A stretch of DNA of 64,000 nt from Strigamia acuminata (taxonomy: Eukaryota > Arthropoda > Chilopoda > Geophilomorpha > Linotaeniidae): assembly GCA_949358305.1 (NCBI GenBank), contig OX442314.1, forward strand, positions 39,467,211 through 39,531,210, read 5' to 3'. A program made the translations under genes and the position numbers. Under the pieces are notes generated by a model. The model was not told the DNA's origin. It saw only the letters and a program-made list of their open reading frames with translations, and did not search any database. Shown one piece after another: positions 21,381 to 32,310 of the stretch (its first letter is position 1; each line of letters opens with the position of its first letter).

Positions 21381-24347
21381 AAAAGCAGATAGAAGTGTAC
21401 TGGTGTAGATCTTACGTTTATTTCTGTGTGCCGGGTTGACGAGTGTATTGTAAAACGTTTTTACTTCTGTAATTATTTCTTCTAGTGTATAACGAGGAAA
21501 CCCTCTTGTGATGGTTTGATTTCTTTTCGGTTTACGCCTTTGCTCTTATGTAAAATTATGTTTTACCGCTCGGTTATAGTTTAACCATTGTTCGTAATCA
21601 TTTTATATTAGTATAGCCGTAAGAGTCGTGTTTCTTCGTATGTAGTATGAATTAATTGTATTTTGTTTAATTTTGTGCTTTGGTATTATTTGTTTTAGTC
21701 TTTGGTTAAAAAATTGTGTTATCAGAGAGTCATGATTTGTATTTTTCGTTTATCTTGCTCCTAATGAATTAGTTTCCGGGCCCTCGTAATTTATGTGGAC
21801 CATTGGTCCGGTCCACCGCCAAGCCCGGGACCACCTCGATACCGAGGTGCTATCCTCTTTTCTCTTAATCAAACACACTATACAGTGGAGTCCATACCGT
21901 TTTACGAATGTAGTTTGTCCTGTACCGCCGTCGCCAACTAATTTGGCCACTTTTTAAAAATTGTCTACCTGCCTTTTATTCCAACATTGTATTCTTTTCT
22001 TTAAATCATTATTATAAAACCTTGTATTAGTATCTATCGGGTGATTACCTCACCCGACCTTGTAAAAGTGCATAAGCACCAAGAGTTTTTTTAGGGAGTC
22101 TTTACTCCCAAATAAATTTTTCTCTTTATATTTTGGGCTTAATCATTTTCTAGTTTAGCAACCTTGGATGCATGCGTGGGACGCACGCACCTTTCTCCGG
22201 GCACGTGTGACGGTACCAAAATACCGTTAGGTTTGTGATCTTTGAATAAAGGTTTTTAACATTGATATTACAGGTTTAAGGTTATTTATCAGAGATATTA
22301 ATTATTATATGAGTCCTAGACCATATAAGTGAGCTTCCGGGCTCACGGGTCATAAGTTATATTTATTTACTTTTGAAAGAATATTCTTTCTCCTCTGGTC
22401 GCCATCTTAGTTCACTGCACAGTAAAGCCACTCTATGGTAACCCCAGTTTGTTGGTGTTGTTTATCAACACCAGTGTTGACCTTGCAAGGCCAAGAGTAT
22501 TCTTGACCTTGTCACGCTCGTCTCCCCTCCTTCGCCACATACTAATGAGGTATGTGCTTTGTGGTTTATTTCCCGCTTCATACTAATGAGGCAAGACTCC
22601 TGTCTGTATTGGTGAGTTTTCCTCATTGGTGACATACCAATGAGGTATTGTGTTTTGGTCTATATAAACTGCACAGAGTTGCCCAAGTGATTTTGCCCAT
22701 ATTTTTTACCTATACATATTTTGTTTTGCCTTTGTTGGTTATTACTTTATATTGTGCGTCAAGATTTGACGCACTATCGAGCTTTAGTTGGTTGCCCTAC
22801 GAGCAACATGCAAGCCTATATGGTATTTGATTACTGGGTAAGCATGTAAAGTTTCCCACAGTTGACAGCTGGGGGAAATAGGATGGCAATGGAGGTGCAA
22901 AGAACGGTTTATTTGCCTCAACTCCAACTTTGCCACCCTGGCTTTGTTGGTGGATTTTCCCACCAAAAATCGCCACAACCCTTTTGGACCTGGATTCAAT
23001 AACCCTGTGACCATGGAAAGCAATGTAATAGGTAAGCCAAGCTACTTTTATTTATCTTAGGATATTGGTTAGAAAGACTTTGGTGGATTCCCACCAAAGC
23101 CCTCAATGGTCTTTAGACTGAGTTGATATTTGTTGTTTGGTGCTTTTACATTCCATTCAGAGTCAATTGTTAGTAATCAATTCTCCTCATTTGCTATTAG
23201 GACTTTATATTACTTTAATGGAAACTCCCCTTACCTTATCTTCTGGTACTCAATGACAAAGCATTACTTGGTATTCATGCCAAGTCCTAAATGTGTTAGT
23301 CAGCCTTCTCTTGAAAGTTGCCACAAGTAGACATTTGAACTCAGAGTAATCTGAGTTACACCTAAATGCTTGTAGCTGCCTTTCGCTGTCTCGAGCAGTC
23401 GCTCAACCACTTGCACCTGTTAGTCAAGAACTTAGTTTATCTAAGCCTATTCAATGACTTGTGCATTTCTTATAGCCATTTCTGGGTCTGAAAACCCAAC
23501 AACAGATTATTAAGGGTTTGCACTCTTAGTAATCCCTTGTTTTAATAAATCCTTAAGTTTTAGTCCCATTGGTCTTCTTCAAGACCAATGTATGTTTGTG
23601 ACGACACCGTTAATCAAATTGCAGCCGAACCAGATTGCAATCAATGATGCATTGATTGAGCCGCCATTTTAACTCGTCGCCCTTTTAATTCCCCGCGTAA
23701 CTAAAAGAGCGCCAACTCTTTACCTTTGTTTATACCCCCTCTTAGCCTCATGAATTCCTCAAGCACCTGAACTGTAATTATATTTGTCAGCGTAAATAAT
23801 ATTGTCTTTGTATTACCCCAATTACATTGGAGGCCTTGTTCCTACCGCTGATATGTGTAAATATGTATATATTTTGGTTATGGTATTAATTGATTGGACA
23901 TTAGTAATAAATTAGTTTTATTGTTCATTTACACATTTGTGTGGCTCAATCATATATTTGATCACCTACAATCTATCAATTTCATTGTCGCTTATAGTGT
24001 TATGAAGTCAGATGTTCTTACTATTTGGTGTAGTTTTATTTCCTTTCCAGTCATAAAACTATCTGTGGTCTCTGGTTAAGCGACCCCCTTTACCTCTTAA
24101 GTGGCTCTTGTCACTCAAGACTCCTTTTCCCGCCTTTACTCCAACTGGCGTTGCAGTGCAGCTTAGCCTTACCCCTTAACTATCCCTTGATAACAGTCTA
24201 ATTATTTATTCATGTCTTTTATTCCGTCACAAGTGGCGTCCGCGACCATAAAACAGTCGGTTTACTTGAAAAAGACCAATGTGCATGTTAATTGTGCACA
24301 ATTCCTGACTGGGCTAGTCTTAAGGTGCCTCTTCATGTGCGATTATT
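21381..24347. other. Non-coding block unusually dense in perfect hairpins
   Basis: No credible ORF. Perfect inverted repeats, stem length in brackets: 21832-21849 [7], 22037-22057 [8], 22375-22390 [8, no loop], 22453-22473 [8], 22536-22556 [7], 22621-22645 [10], 22754-22774 [9], 22947-22966 [7], 23078-23099 [9], 23338-23357 [8], 23567-23590 [10], 23638-23658 [9], 24290-24303 [7, no loop]. Shorter ones lie between (22068-22079, 22094-22109, 22210-22227, 22329-22346). The stems differ in sequence, so this is not one repeated element. CATAC(T/C)AATGAGG occurs at three places, 22540, 22571 and 22635. AATAAA follows a hairpin at 22111-22116. Confidence 0.65.
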
Positions 24348-25168
24348 TTTAATCCCTGTGCAACTGAAGATTAGCAACTGATATATATATATTTTATAAT
24401 TGATCCACCCCATCTTCTAAAAAGGATAAGGAATTGCTGGTCAAACAGTAGATTTCAAAGTCAAGGATCTTGTGGAAAAATGGAAAGGAAATCATCTGGC
24501 TACACCTGCTCGAATTGTACGACAAAGATACAACCTCAGAACTTTGTTTGGTGCCCAAACTAACTGTTCATCATACACACTTAAACAGTTTCTCACGAAT
24601 AAAAGTGAAATATGCTGCACAAGTTTCAATTGCCATGACAGCTGAAGCCATGAACTCTTAGTTGGTGAAAAAGCCAGTGAAACAATTAAATTCATTGAAA
24701 TTATGAATACATTTTTTGACTTGATGAATACTAGAAATTTATATGAAGGCAAACACAAGCGAAATCCAAAACTAAATTCATATTCGTCACGGGATGATGA
24801 ACATAAAGGTAAATAAAAAACAAAGCATTTTTGCTGCTTGCTTACGCTATTTTTTTTCAGTGGTTGGAAAGTACATTTATTGGATACCTAAATGAGTGAA
24901 AAGACGAAGTCTTAAACCGGGTTGGTAATTTCTCATGGGTTGACAGGAAAAAGATGCTACTCAGCACCAAAACAATTGTCGGATTAAAAATCACAGGTAT
25001 GCATATTCAAAAAAATATTAAATTTCATTAATCCAATACTTTCTTTTATTTCAGTGAAGTCAGTGATAGCCATTATTAAACATCTGTTACATCAAGGGGC
25101 ATCATTTGTATTGACTGCAACCATGAACCAAGATTACGTAGAGCATTTATTTGGAAAAGTCAGAGCTT
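24348..25168 (+). pseudogene. P-element-type transposase fragment, copy 2
   Basis: Direct repeat of 14277-15078 with scattered substitutions. Shows FIIDPPHLLKRIRN, LVPKLTVHHTHLNSFSRIKV (24541-24600) and NQDYVEHLFGKVRA (25125-25166). Frameshifts and an intron-like gap persist, so it is inactive. Similarity ends sharply at 25168. Confidence 0.8.
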
Positions 25169-25225
25169 TATCATCAACTGTTGTGTCCACTCATTTACTT
25201 ATTTTTTTCTCCTTGCCTTCCAGGA

Positions 25226-25730
25226 GATGGAAGAGAGAATTTTAAAAGTGGTGGAAAAAATGATGGATGACAGAGAAAGTACAAAGAAGCAGCAGCAGGA
25301 AAGAGGAAAAAAGAGAAAGGCTTTCCACTGCAGTATGTGTTTGTCTACCAGATGGTAAAACAAAATTGTTGTAATTGTCGTTATTGTAATTGCATCTCAG
25401 CCTTCTTTATTTTGTATCTAGGTAAGTGAGAAGATCTGCTCACAAGATAATTTGATTAATAATGATGAATGCATAGACTTGGTAGGCATGGACTCAGAAG
25501 GCATGGATGTTTCTAACAATAAAACAAAAAAATGCATCAGTTGAACTGAGTCGCAAAAATGAAGAACTTCAAAAGCAACTACTAGTAGATGCCATGCACG
25601 AAAAAAATAACTTAAACAGGAAAAAATGAAGTCTGTGAAGGTTTCCAAAAATCGGCTACGAAAGCAGCGTGACATGTCGACACAACAACTGGAAACAATT
25701 CAAGAAGCCTTAATCCCTACCCAAAAAGGG
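25226..25730 (+). pseudogene. P-type N-terminal coiled-coil exons
   Basis: Short frames with heptad-like, charged helices: MEERILKVVEKMMDDRE (25226 on), ELSRKNEELQKQLLVD (25549 on) and KNRLRKQRDMSTQQLETIQE (25650 on), ending at a donor-like AAAAGG|GTAAGTG near 25729. P-type transposases carry such a dimerisation coil after the THAP domain. One frameshift lies near 25625. Confidence 0.5.
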
Positions 25731-25915
25731 TAAGTGACGCATAACTTATTGCCTCTGCCTACGACACGAAGACTCCATCGACTTCTGAGAGCCAGAAGTG
25801 TGGTTTTGGAACCAATAGGAATGCTGTGCTTGCCATCAAAAACCATTTTGCAAACAAATCAATTAATCAACAGTTTGGAGTACTTATTTTTGACAGAGTA
25901 AAGTTATGAGAAACT

Positions 25916-26280
25916 GTGAATTATGAAAATACTACTCAATCTTTTAATGGTTTTGCTGATTTTGATGATTTCACTCCCGAAGAATCCAAAACACAATTGG
26001 CAAATCATGCTTTTGTCTTCACATTTGTGCCATTATTAGAAAAATGTGTGCAACCTGTTGCTTGTTTTGCAGCAAGTGGTGCAACATCGAGAAAAATCAT
26101 TTATCTGATTCTTGAATTTGAATCAGCCGGTGCAAAAGTGCTTGGCATTGCCAATGATGGATCCACAAGCAACAAATTAGCCTGGACAGAATTAGGAATC
26201 AGTGAGAAAATAAATGCCATAAAAATAAATTTCCTAACCCTTTTGGTATTAAAAGATCTGTTTTTGCACTTGATGATTAT
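25916..26280 (+). pseudogene. P-type RNase H region fused in frame to a polymerase fragment
   Basis: Contains GFADFDDFTPEE, LANHAFVFTFVPLLEKCVQP, ACFAASGAT and IANDGSTSNKLAW, all matching the P-element/THAP9 transposase between the coil and the first catalytic motif. The reading frame runs without a stop into an unrelated DNA polymerase B fragment after about 26280. No ATG at the start; a donor at 25729 suggests it was an internal exon. Confidence 0.7.
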
Positions 26281-26596
26281 AGACATGACTAGAAGTGTAT
26301 ACGAAATCACATTGGAAAAAAAATGCGTAGTGATATATAATTTTCATTATAATTATATTAAAGAATTATATGGCAACAAACCCAAGTTACTTTTTACCGA
26401 TAAGGATAGTTTAACTTACAATATAGAAACCGATAATATTTATAGTGATATGAAAAGAGATTTGGATTTATTTGACACCTCAGATTATCCAACTACACAC
26501 TCCCTATGCCGCACAAAGAATAAAAAAGTGATTGGAAAATTTAAAGATGAAATGTCCAGGACTTCGTTGCAAAATGTATTTTATAAAAACAAATGA
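26281..26596 (+). pseudogene. DNA polymerase B palm fragment, Polinton/Maverick type
   Basis: NFHYNYIKELYG, LLFTDKDSLTYNI and NKKVIGKFKDEM match the C-terminal palm of protein-primed DNA polymerase B found in Polintons and related viruses. The catalytic YxDTDS-like motif reads FTDKDS, with Lys in place of Thr. Only about 100 residues remain. It is in the same open frame as the P-type part before it. Confidence 0.7.
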
Positions 26597-26794
26597 TCTA
26601 CGTGTTCTGCCCGTTAAGCACCGAAAGTTGTTGGCTGGCTGGCGCTATAGGAGGACAGCTTGCATCAACTGCTGCGGAGAGGAAAAACAGCCACGCCATA
26701 CACGTTGGTTAAGGCATCAGGGAAAGCATGACAGCCTGTTCTGACTTTTTAATCCTAACCCATTCTTCCTTATACGGTAGAACAATGGAACCAG

Positions 26795-26977
26795 TTGCAG
26801 TAGCCAGGTATATATCGACAACCACAAATTAAAAGAGAGCCAAGTGGAAATTTTCGAATGTGGATTGTTTATACATCCTGATGAGTTGGCTGCATCACCT
26901 GACCGATTCGTCACTGATCACAGTTCCATACACAAATTTGGTACTGTGGAAATAAAGTGTCCATTCACTATGATAAT
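26795..26977 (+). pseudogene. YqaJ-type recombinase/exonuclease fragment
   Basis: The frame reads CGLFIHPDELAASPDRFV followed by GTVEIKCPF, the D...E-x-K catalytic core of YqaJ/lambda-exonuclease family nucleases. About 60 residues; no start or end. A second pair of YqaJ remnants with an attached SWIM finger lies at 41.5 and 51.4 kb. Confidence 0.7.
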
Positions 26978-28136
26978 GTTCACCATACTAGGTGAGAATT
27001 AAATGCACTCCTGTGCAAGGAAAAACACCACCTAACACATATTAACACAGGTGAATGAATGACTTTATTCATAGGTGAAAAACATGTGAAAACAAGATAC
27101 AGAACAAATCTATACACAAAGTTTATAACAGAATAAATCACTATAGAATAATAATAACAGAACAAATCTCTATATAATTAATAAGATAAGATAAATCATA
27201 ACAAATAGTACCAAATAATAACACACTAAAAAAATCAATAACTGTTGTAGAAGCATGTCAAAATAAATTATTTGATTGCGAGATGAAAGACAATCAGTTG
27301 CATTTGAAAAGAAATGATGACTATTATTACCAGGTAAATATAACAGAAAATTCATCGCAATTAAATTGTTAGTTTCATTATATCAGGTACAAGGGCAATT
27401 GGCAGCAACCAAAAGACAGTGGTGTGGCTTTGTGGTTTACACAACTGTAGACATTAAAGTGGAGAAGATAATCCTGACTTTTGGGCAAAAACACAACCAA
27501 AACTCCTACATTTCTTAAAGTATGCTTTAATGCCAAAACTGGTATTAAAAAGAATAAAGCAAAAGGATAAATTATATAATAAACAGTTTTTTTCATATGC
27601 AAAGTTAAATGTATCATGTAAAAAACTGTAATAAAAATTGTTTACTTCCTATGGCTATTATCACCAGGTAAATCTTACAATATTTATTGCAGTTAAGTTG
27701 TTACTTTCATTATTTCAGGTACAAGGGCAATTGGCAGCAACCAAAAGTTAAATGCAGCATAAAGCTGTAATAAAAAACTTGTTTACTTTCTTAATGGTGG
27801 TTTGAAATTTGTCAAATATGAACAAACAGCCCTTGTCAGCCATGACATTATGTCCAGGGCTTAATAGCTTTAAAAATCCAGATTCGGCCACTATATTCCT
27901 ATACATACAAACAAACGGTTGTCTAGGTGGCGTGCACACAGCACATGCAAAGATGGTAGAGAGGTCCTTCCACAAAATATATTTCAGAGATGGAATGAGA
28001 TAATGATGGGTTTGGGAGATTATCATACGTGCGAGACTAATGGAAATATTTGGTCACTTTCACACGGAATAAGACAACCTTTTTACTCAAATAGGTCAAT
28101 CAGTTCTTGTATGTGCAAATCGTTTTGTAAATGTGA
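26978..28136. other. AT-rich, no clear gene; contains an 85 bp direct repeat
   Basis: An about 85 bp segment ending tcaggtacaagggcaattgg cagcaaccaaaag occurs at 27330-27411 and 27660-27747. Both units include CAGGTA, a splice-donor-like string. A short frame near 28060-28140 (GQSVLVCANRFVNVNE) is unassigned. Confidence 0.4.
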
Positions 28137-28346
28137 ATGAGCCAGACTGAGGATGCGTTGTATCGTGGCATAAAAAATTATGGTGATAAAGGACATTGGG
28201 AGGAGATTAGGCAGGACATTGATGAGAATGTTCATCTAGGTAAATATACCGGTGGCCAACTCTGCAATAAATTTCGCAGGTTAAAAAAAGATAAAATAAA
28301 AATGGCCGAATTTGAATTAAAATGGAGGAGTCGCTCGGGGTTGTAA
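28137..28346 (+). CDS. SANT/Myb-like DNA-binding domain fragment
   Basis: ATG 28137; 69 codons. YRGIKNYGDKGHWEEIRQD followed by TGGQLCNKFRRLKK has the helix spacing and conserved Trp of a SANT/Myb repeat. Isolated exon or fragment; Myb/SANT proteins accompany PIF/Harbinger transposons, but no link is visible here. Confidence 0.4.
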   Translation: MSQTEDALYRGIKNYGDKGHWEEIRQDIDENVHLGKYTGGQLCNKFRRLKKDKIKMAEFELKWRSRSGL

Positions 28347-28356
28347 AAATGTAAAA

Positions 28357-28455
28357 AGTTATAACATCTGTCAGGATGAAATTTATGAAGGTGAAAATGT
28401 AAAACAGTTGCAGTGTCAACATACATTACACCATTCATGCACACTCTCGCTGTGA
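28357..28455 (+). pseudogene. Half RING-finger-like motif
   Basis: Reads ICQDEIYEGENVKQLQCQHT then LHHSC, matching the C...C-x-H-x2-H-x2-C spacing of the first half of a RING-H2 finger, and stops at TGA 28453-28455. The first Cys of the usual CxxC pair is missing (Y-N-I-C). Probably a gene fragment. Confidence 0.4.
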
Positions 28456-28910
28456 TAAGACACACGAGGAGGTGTTCAACTTCTTCGTGCCATTGTGCAA
28501 GGAACTCGTTGTTGCCCGCGAACGCCACCATGACTTGAATGAAAATGAACAACAATTCCCATTTCATTTGCACATATTCTGCAAGCTCCGTGTGCCATCC
28601 AACTTCCTGGCGTTGCGGCATCAGATTCGTGACCACATCTTTCGAGGTGTTCTGGACCCTTCCATACATGTGCAAAAAATCCGCTCGCAAAACAAAAATG
28701 GGACTATTGAATACACCACGAAGGAGGATCTCGATGCTCTTCTTAAAAATGTACCTTTGTCCAAAACAAGCGAATTCATGCAGACTGTGCGGTAGGCAGA
28801 AAGGACCTACCATCAAGAGGTGGACACCTCGATGGACCTATTTGCCTTTAAATGGAGGTTACAGTACCAACACCTCTGCCTCATTCACGACTGGATGGAA
28901 TAGCGGATAG
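28442..28910 (+). pseudogene. HUH Rep-like endonuclease fragment
   Basis: In one frame: RCDKTHEEV, then the HUH-like motif FHLHIFCKL, then DPSIHVQKIRS and IEYTTKED, a match to motif III (Y-x2-K). These spacings resemble rolling-circle Rep proteins of CRESS-DNA replicons. The frame continues past a TAG at about 28793 (SEFMQTVR stop AERTYHQEVD) with DLFAFKWRLQYQ and HDWME, then another TAG. The C-terminal part, HLCLIHDWME, reappears at 42.0 and 52.0 kb. Endogenised and inactive here. An alternative is a fragment of an unrelated transposon protein with a chance HxH. Confidence 0.5.
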
Positions 28911-28924
28911 GTGGATAGGTGGTG

Positions 28925-29833
28925 TGGAGTGGGGCTATAATTTTACCATTGCCCCCTTTGCCGCAATAAGTGGTAAATATTAAATATTATTATTGTTTGA
29001 AATATACTGGTGTTGTAACCTTATTATGCACCCTCATTTACCAACCCCACAATTTTTTCACGCCCATTTACCCATTTCCACACCTACCTTAAAAATAAAC
29101 CTGTTCATGGATTTAAATTAGCTGCTAATGATGAAACCCAACATTTTTGCTGGATAAAGAATCTTTATTTTAAGTGAACAAAGTATATCTACAAAATGAT
29201 AGATGATGGAAAGTTCAAATCGCTACGTTGGACGATGTAATGACGGGATGGGCTAAACTTTGAGCGTTGGGCCTATGCAACGCTTAACGCCCAATATTCA
29301 GTGTTGGGCGTTGGACAGATGGACACCCACTGTAAAACTTAGGAAATAAACTAACTTTGCTTGAGAAACTTGGCTCAAACACATCATTGCAACTTCTCTC
29401 CTCTTTGGCTTTGAATTTTCATTTTACTTTGGTTTTGAATTTTCATTTCACTTTGGTTTTGAATTTTCATTTCACTTTGGTTTTGAATTTTCATTCGGAT
29501 TCGCTTTGCCAGACAATAGAGTATAGCTGCCTTGTTCTTACAAGATAATTAGCTTGCTGTCTCGCTGCTTTTCCTTTTCATTTAAATTTTCTATTTGATT
29601 TTCTGCACTAAGTTTGTTCTAAAGTAGCTGTCTGGTTGCTTTTTTTTCTTTGATATTTAATCTTCTGCACAATGTCTACGAATATTATTTTTGAAACTCG
29701 ATAAAAGGAAGTTGGCTGTTTGCGAGGCCTTGCATTACCTCAATCGTGATACAAACAAAAAATATTCACAATTTGTCAACCACCTCCCTCTCTGACAAAC
29801 TCTAAAGAAAATTTTGATTCTCTTGAACGCGCA
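28925..29833. other. No gene; short 24 bp tandem repeat at 29407-29500
   Basis: The unit ttttgaattttcatttcact plus ttgg repeats about four times, encoding a meaningless LNFHFTLV series. Remainder is AT-rich without motifs. Confidence 0.5.
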
Positions 29834-30818
29834 TTGGCTGCAAGTGATGTCAAGCAAGTTAAGAATGTAAAATATGCTGCTCGCCAACAATTGAGAATAT
29901 CTGCATGCGAAATTTTCTCAATTTTTGAATTATCGTTGCACGATTTTAAAGACGCTGTGTTTAAATTAGAATTGGTACCGAGTCCCATTTTTATCTTTGC
30001 CAACCCGTCAGCTCTGTTGCTTGCTAATCGAGTTTTGAAAAAAAGCAAAAGAAATAGCGATCTTGAGCAAGTTATCTGTGTCGACACGACGTTTAAATGT
30101 GCCGATGCATATGTTACTGTGTTAGTCGTGAAAAATATTGTACTCGTTGGAAATCCAATATTTCCTGTTTTGTTTATGTTTCACGAAACCAAAACAACGA
30201 TGGTTCATGAAATATTTTGAAATGTTGCGAAAAGATGTTTGGATCTTGCATCCTGCGAATTAATCCCTGTTTCTACGGATCGTGAAGCTGCTATAATTAT
30301 TTCTTTTCAAACAGTGATTGGCACAGACAATTTAGTCTATTGCCAGAATCACATCCTGACAAATGTTAAAGAATGGCTCCGTGGATCGAAAGGAAAACCG
30401 GATGACTATACCGTGTACGTCAGTAACATTGAACAGCTCTTGGAGTGTCATACGATCGAATTGTTTAAAAAAACATATAACCGTCTGTGTTCGTCGGACT
30501 GGACCCTTTAAGATGTATTTCGACACCCACCTAAAGGACGATATTATTTGCCATTCCGCCAAGATATTCACAAAAAGATTTATCGCATTTAAATCGATAC
30601 TGGCCACCAATAACCCGAGCGAAAGTATGAACCGTTTAATCAAAGATGAGATCGATTGGAATGAATTGCCTTTGGATTCACTTTTCATTGCATTATTTCA
30701 AATGCAAAGAAATTACGTTTACGAATTCAATCGTGGATTAAAGAGCTCGGAAAGTGTAGTAAAAAGAATGTTGCATGGACTAAAAACCTCGATTCTATTC
30801 CATTGGTTGGTTCCATAA
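29834..30818 (+). pseudogene. MULE-like transposase, three frame segments
   Basis: Segments 29834-30217, 30221-30511 and 30500-30818. QVICVDTTFKCADAYVTVLV holds the first catalytic Asp and PVLFMFHETKTT follows; VSTDREAAII holds the second; NPSESMNRLIKDE holds the third acidic residue. In-frame stop at 30218-30220 and a frame change near 30505 break it. All three catalytic positions survive, so decay is recent. The match is to mutator-like transposases of animals. Confidence 0.65.
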
Positions 30819-31169
30819 ACACCAATTGCTTGTCTGAAATCATCCTAAATATAAGGACATGTACTGAAGATACGCCGCAAAAGTCGCACCTGTTTGGCTC
30901 GATTAGTTGTTGAAAACAATTTAATACGTTATATACCTGACATGAATTGTTTTGTAATCATTCCTCCATTACAGCCAGCCAAGAGAGTTACTGTTGTTCA
31001 TCAAGTGAGCAAACCAAAAAAAGTTCGAAATTGAAGGTATCGCCATGATCAAAGTAAAGCAATAAGTAAGTAAACAATGGACTTTGTTGACATAGGTACT
31101 GTACAACAGTGTGGACCATTCAATAGATAATTCCCAAAAGAAAAAATTTCTATTTCTCAACAAAAACAG
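30819..31169. other. No gene seen
   Basis: AT-rich spacer before the dispersed repeat. Confidence 0.4.
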
Positions 31170-32310
31170 AATACCAGCAGAAAGATTTAGAAACTTGAAA
31201 AAATACAAATGTAACATTCACATAGGAATGCAGGTTTACAATACAATGAACATGTAAATACCAGATTCATGAAAGAAAGGGATGTGGGGGCTAACAATAC
31301 ATTAAGAAATGTAAATGCCACACTCAGGAAAAAATGTGCAGGCTTACAATACATTGGAAAATGTAAATGCCACACTCAGGAAGGAAAGGGATGTGCAGGC
31401 TTACAATACATTGGAAAATGTAAATGCCACACTCAGGAAGGAAAGGGATGTACAAGCTTACAATACATTAGAAAATGTAAATGCCACACTCAGGAAGGAA
31501 AGGGATGTGCAGGCTTACAATACATTGGAAAATGTAAATGCCACACTCAGGAAGAAATGTGCAGGCTTACAATACATTAGAAAATGTAAATGCCACACTC
31601 AGGAAGGAAAGGGATGTGCAGGCTTACAATACATTAGAAAATGTAAATGCCACACTCAGGAAGGAAAGGGATGTACAAGCTTACAATACATTGGAAAATG
31701 TAAATGCCACACTCAGGAAGAAATGTGCAGGCTTACAATACATTAGAAAATGTAAATGCCACACTCAGGAAGGAATGCGCAGGATGTGGATATCGTAGCA
31801 ATTCCCGCTGACGACTCAATCGCTGCTCAATGAATAAACCAAAATGAATCAACACCAAATGGAAAAAACGAAAATGCGAATGAATGAAATCAATCATTGA
31901 AAAAATCAACAGTAATGAAGTTGAAGGAACAGACGATCTGAACATTGAAAATAGAAAACACTGAATTCGCAAGTTTGGATCTAGGGGTGTGAGCCAGTTC
32001 TTTTGTCATCGATAACTTTTCAATTGCAAAATAAATAAAAAAAACCTAGGAATGCAGGCTTACAATACAATAAAACATGTAAATGCCACATTCTTAAAAG
32101 AAAGGGATGTGGGGGCTAACAATACATTGAGAAATGTAAATGCCACACTCAGGGAGGAATGTTACAATGCAACTAGAAAATGTGAAAGAACTTTTCGAAT
32201 AACCAGAGCTCTCTTCTGGTTCACTGAGACGTGTCAAGTCATCAGTTTATCCAGGGGCGACCACGAGGAGGTAGAGAGTTGGATTTTGCACCCCCATAAC
32301 AACATAAATT
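31170..32310. repeat. Dispersed repeat, copy 1, with a 57 bp tandem array
   Basis: The array (31300-31775) repeats a unit such as aatgccacactcaggaagga aagggatgtgcaggcttac aatacattggaaaatgta about nine times; some units lack a few bases and shift the frame, so the apparent ORFs in it are not genes. The flanks match 54190-54510: ccagcagaaagatttagaaa at the left and the segment gaccagagctctcttctgg ... agagagttggatttt near 32200-32290. No protein coding capacity; a non-autonomous element or satellite-bearing repeat. Confidence 0.65.

Noticed and set aside
28232-28816. 194-codon minus-strand ORF
   Set aside because: Antisense of the Rep-like fragment, which has recognisable motifs on the plus strand.
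31269-31798. Overlapping ORFs with repeated NTLENVNATLRKERD
   Set aside because: Tandem 57 bp repeats with frame-shifting units; stop-free by chance of repeat sequence.
32160-32300. Possible small nuclear RNA in the dispersed repeat
   Set aside because: No match to a known snRNA core that I can identify, and the segment is repeated with the array.
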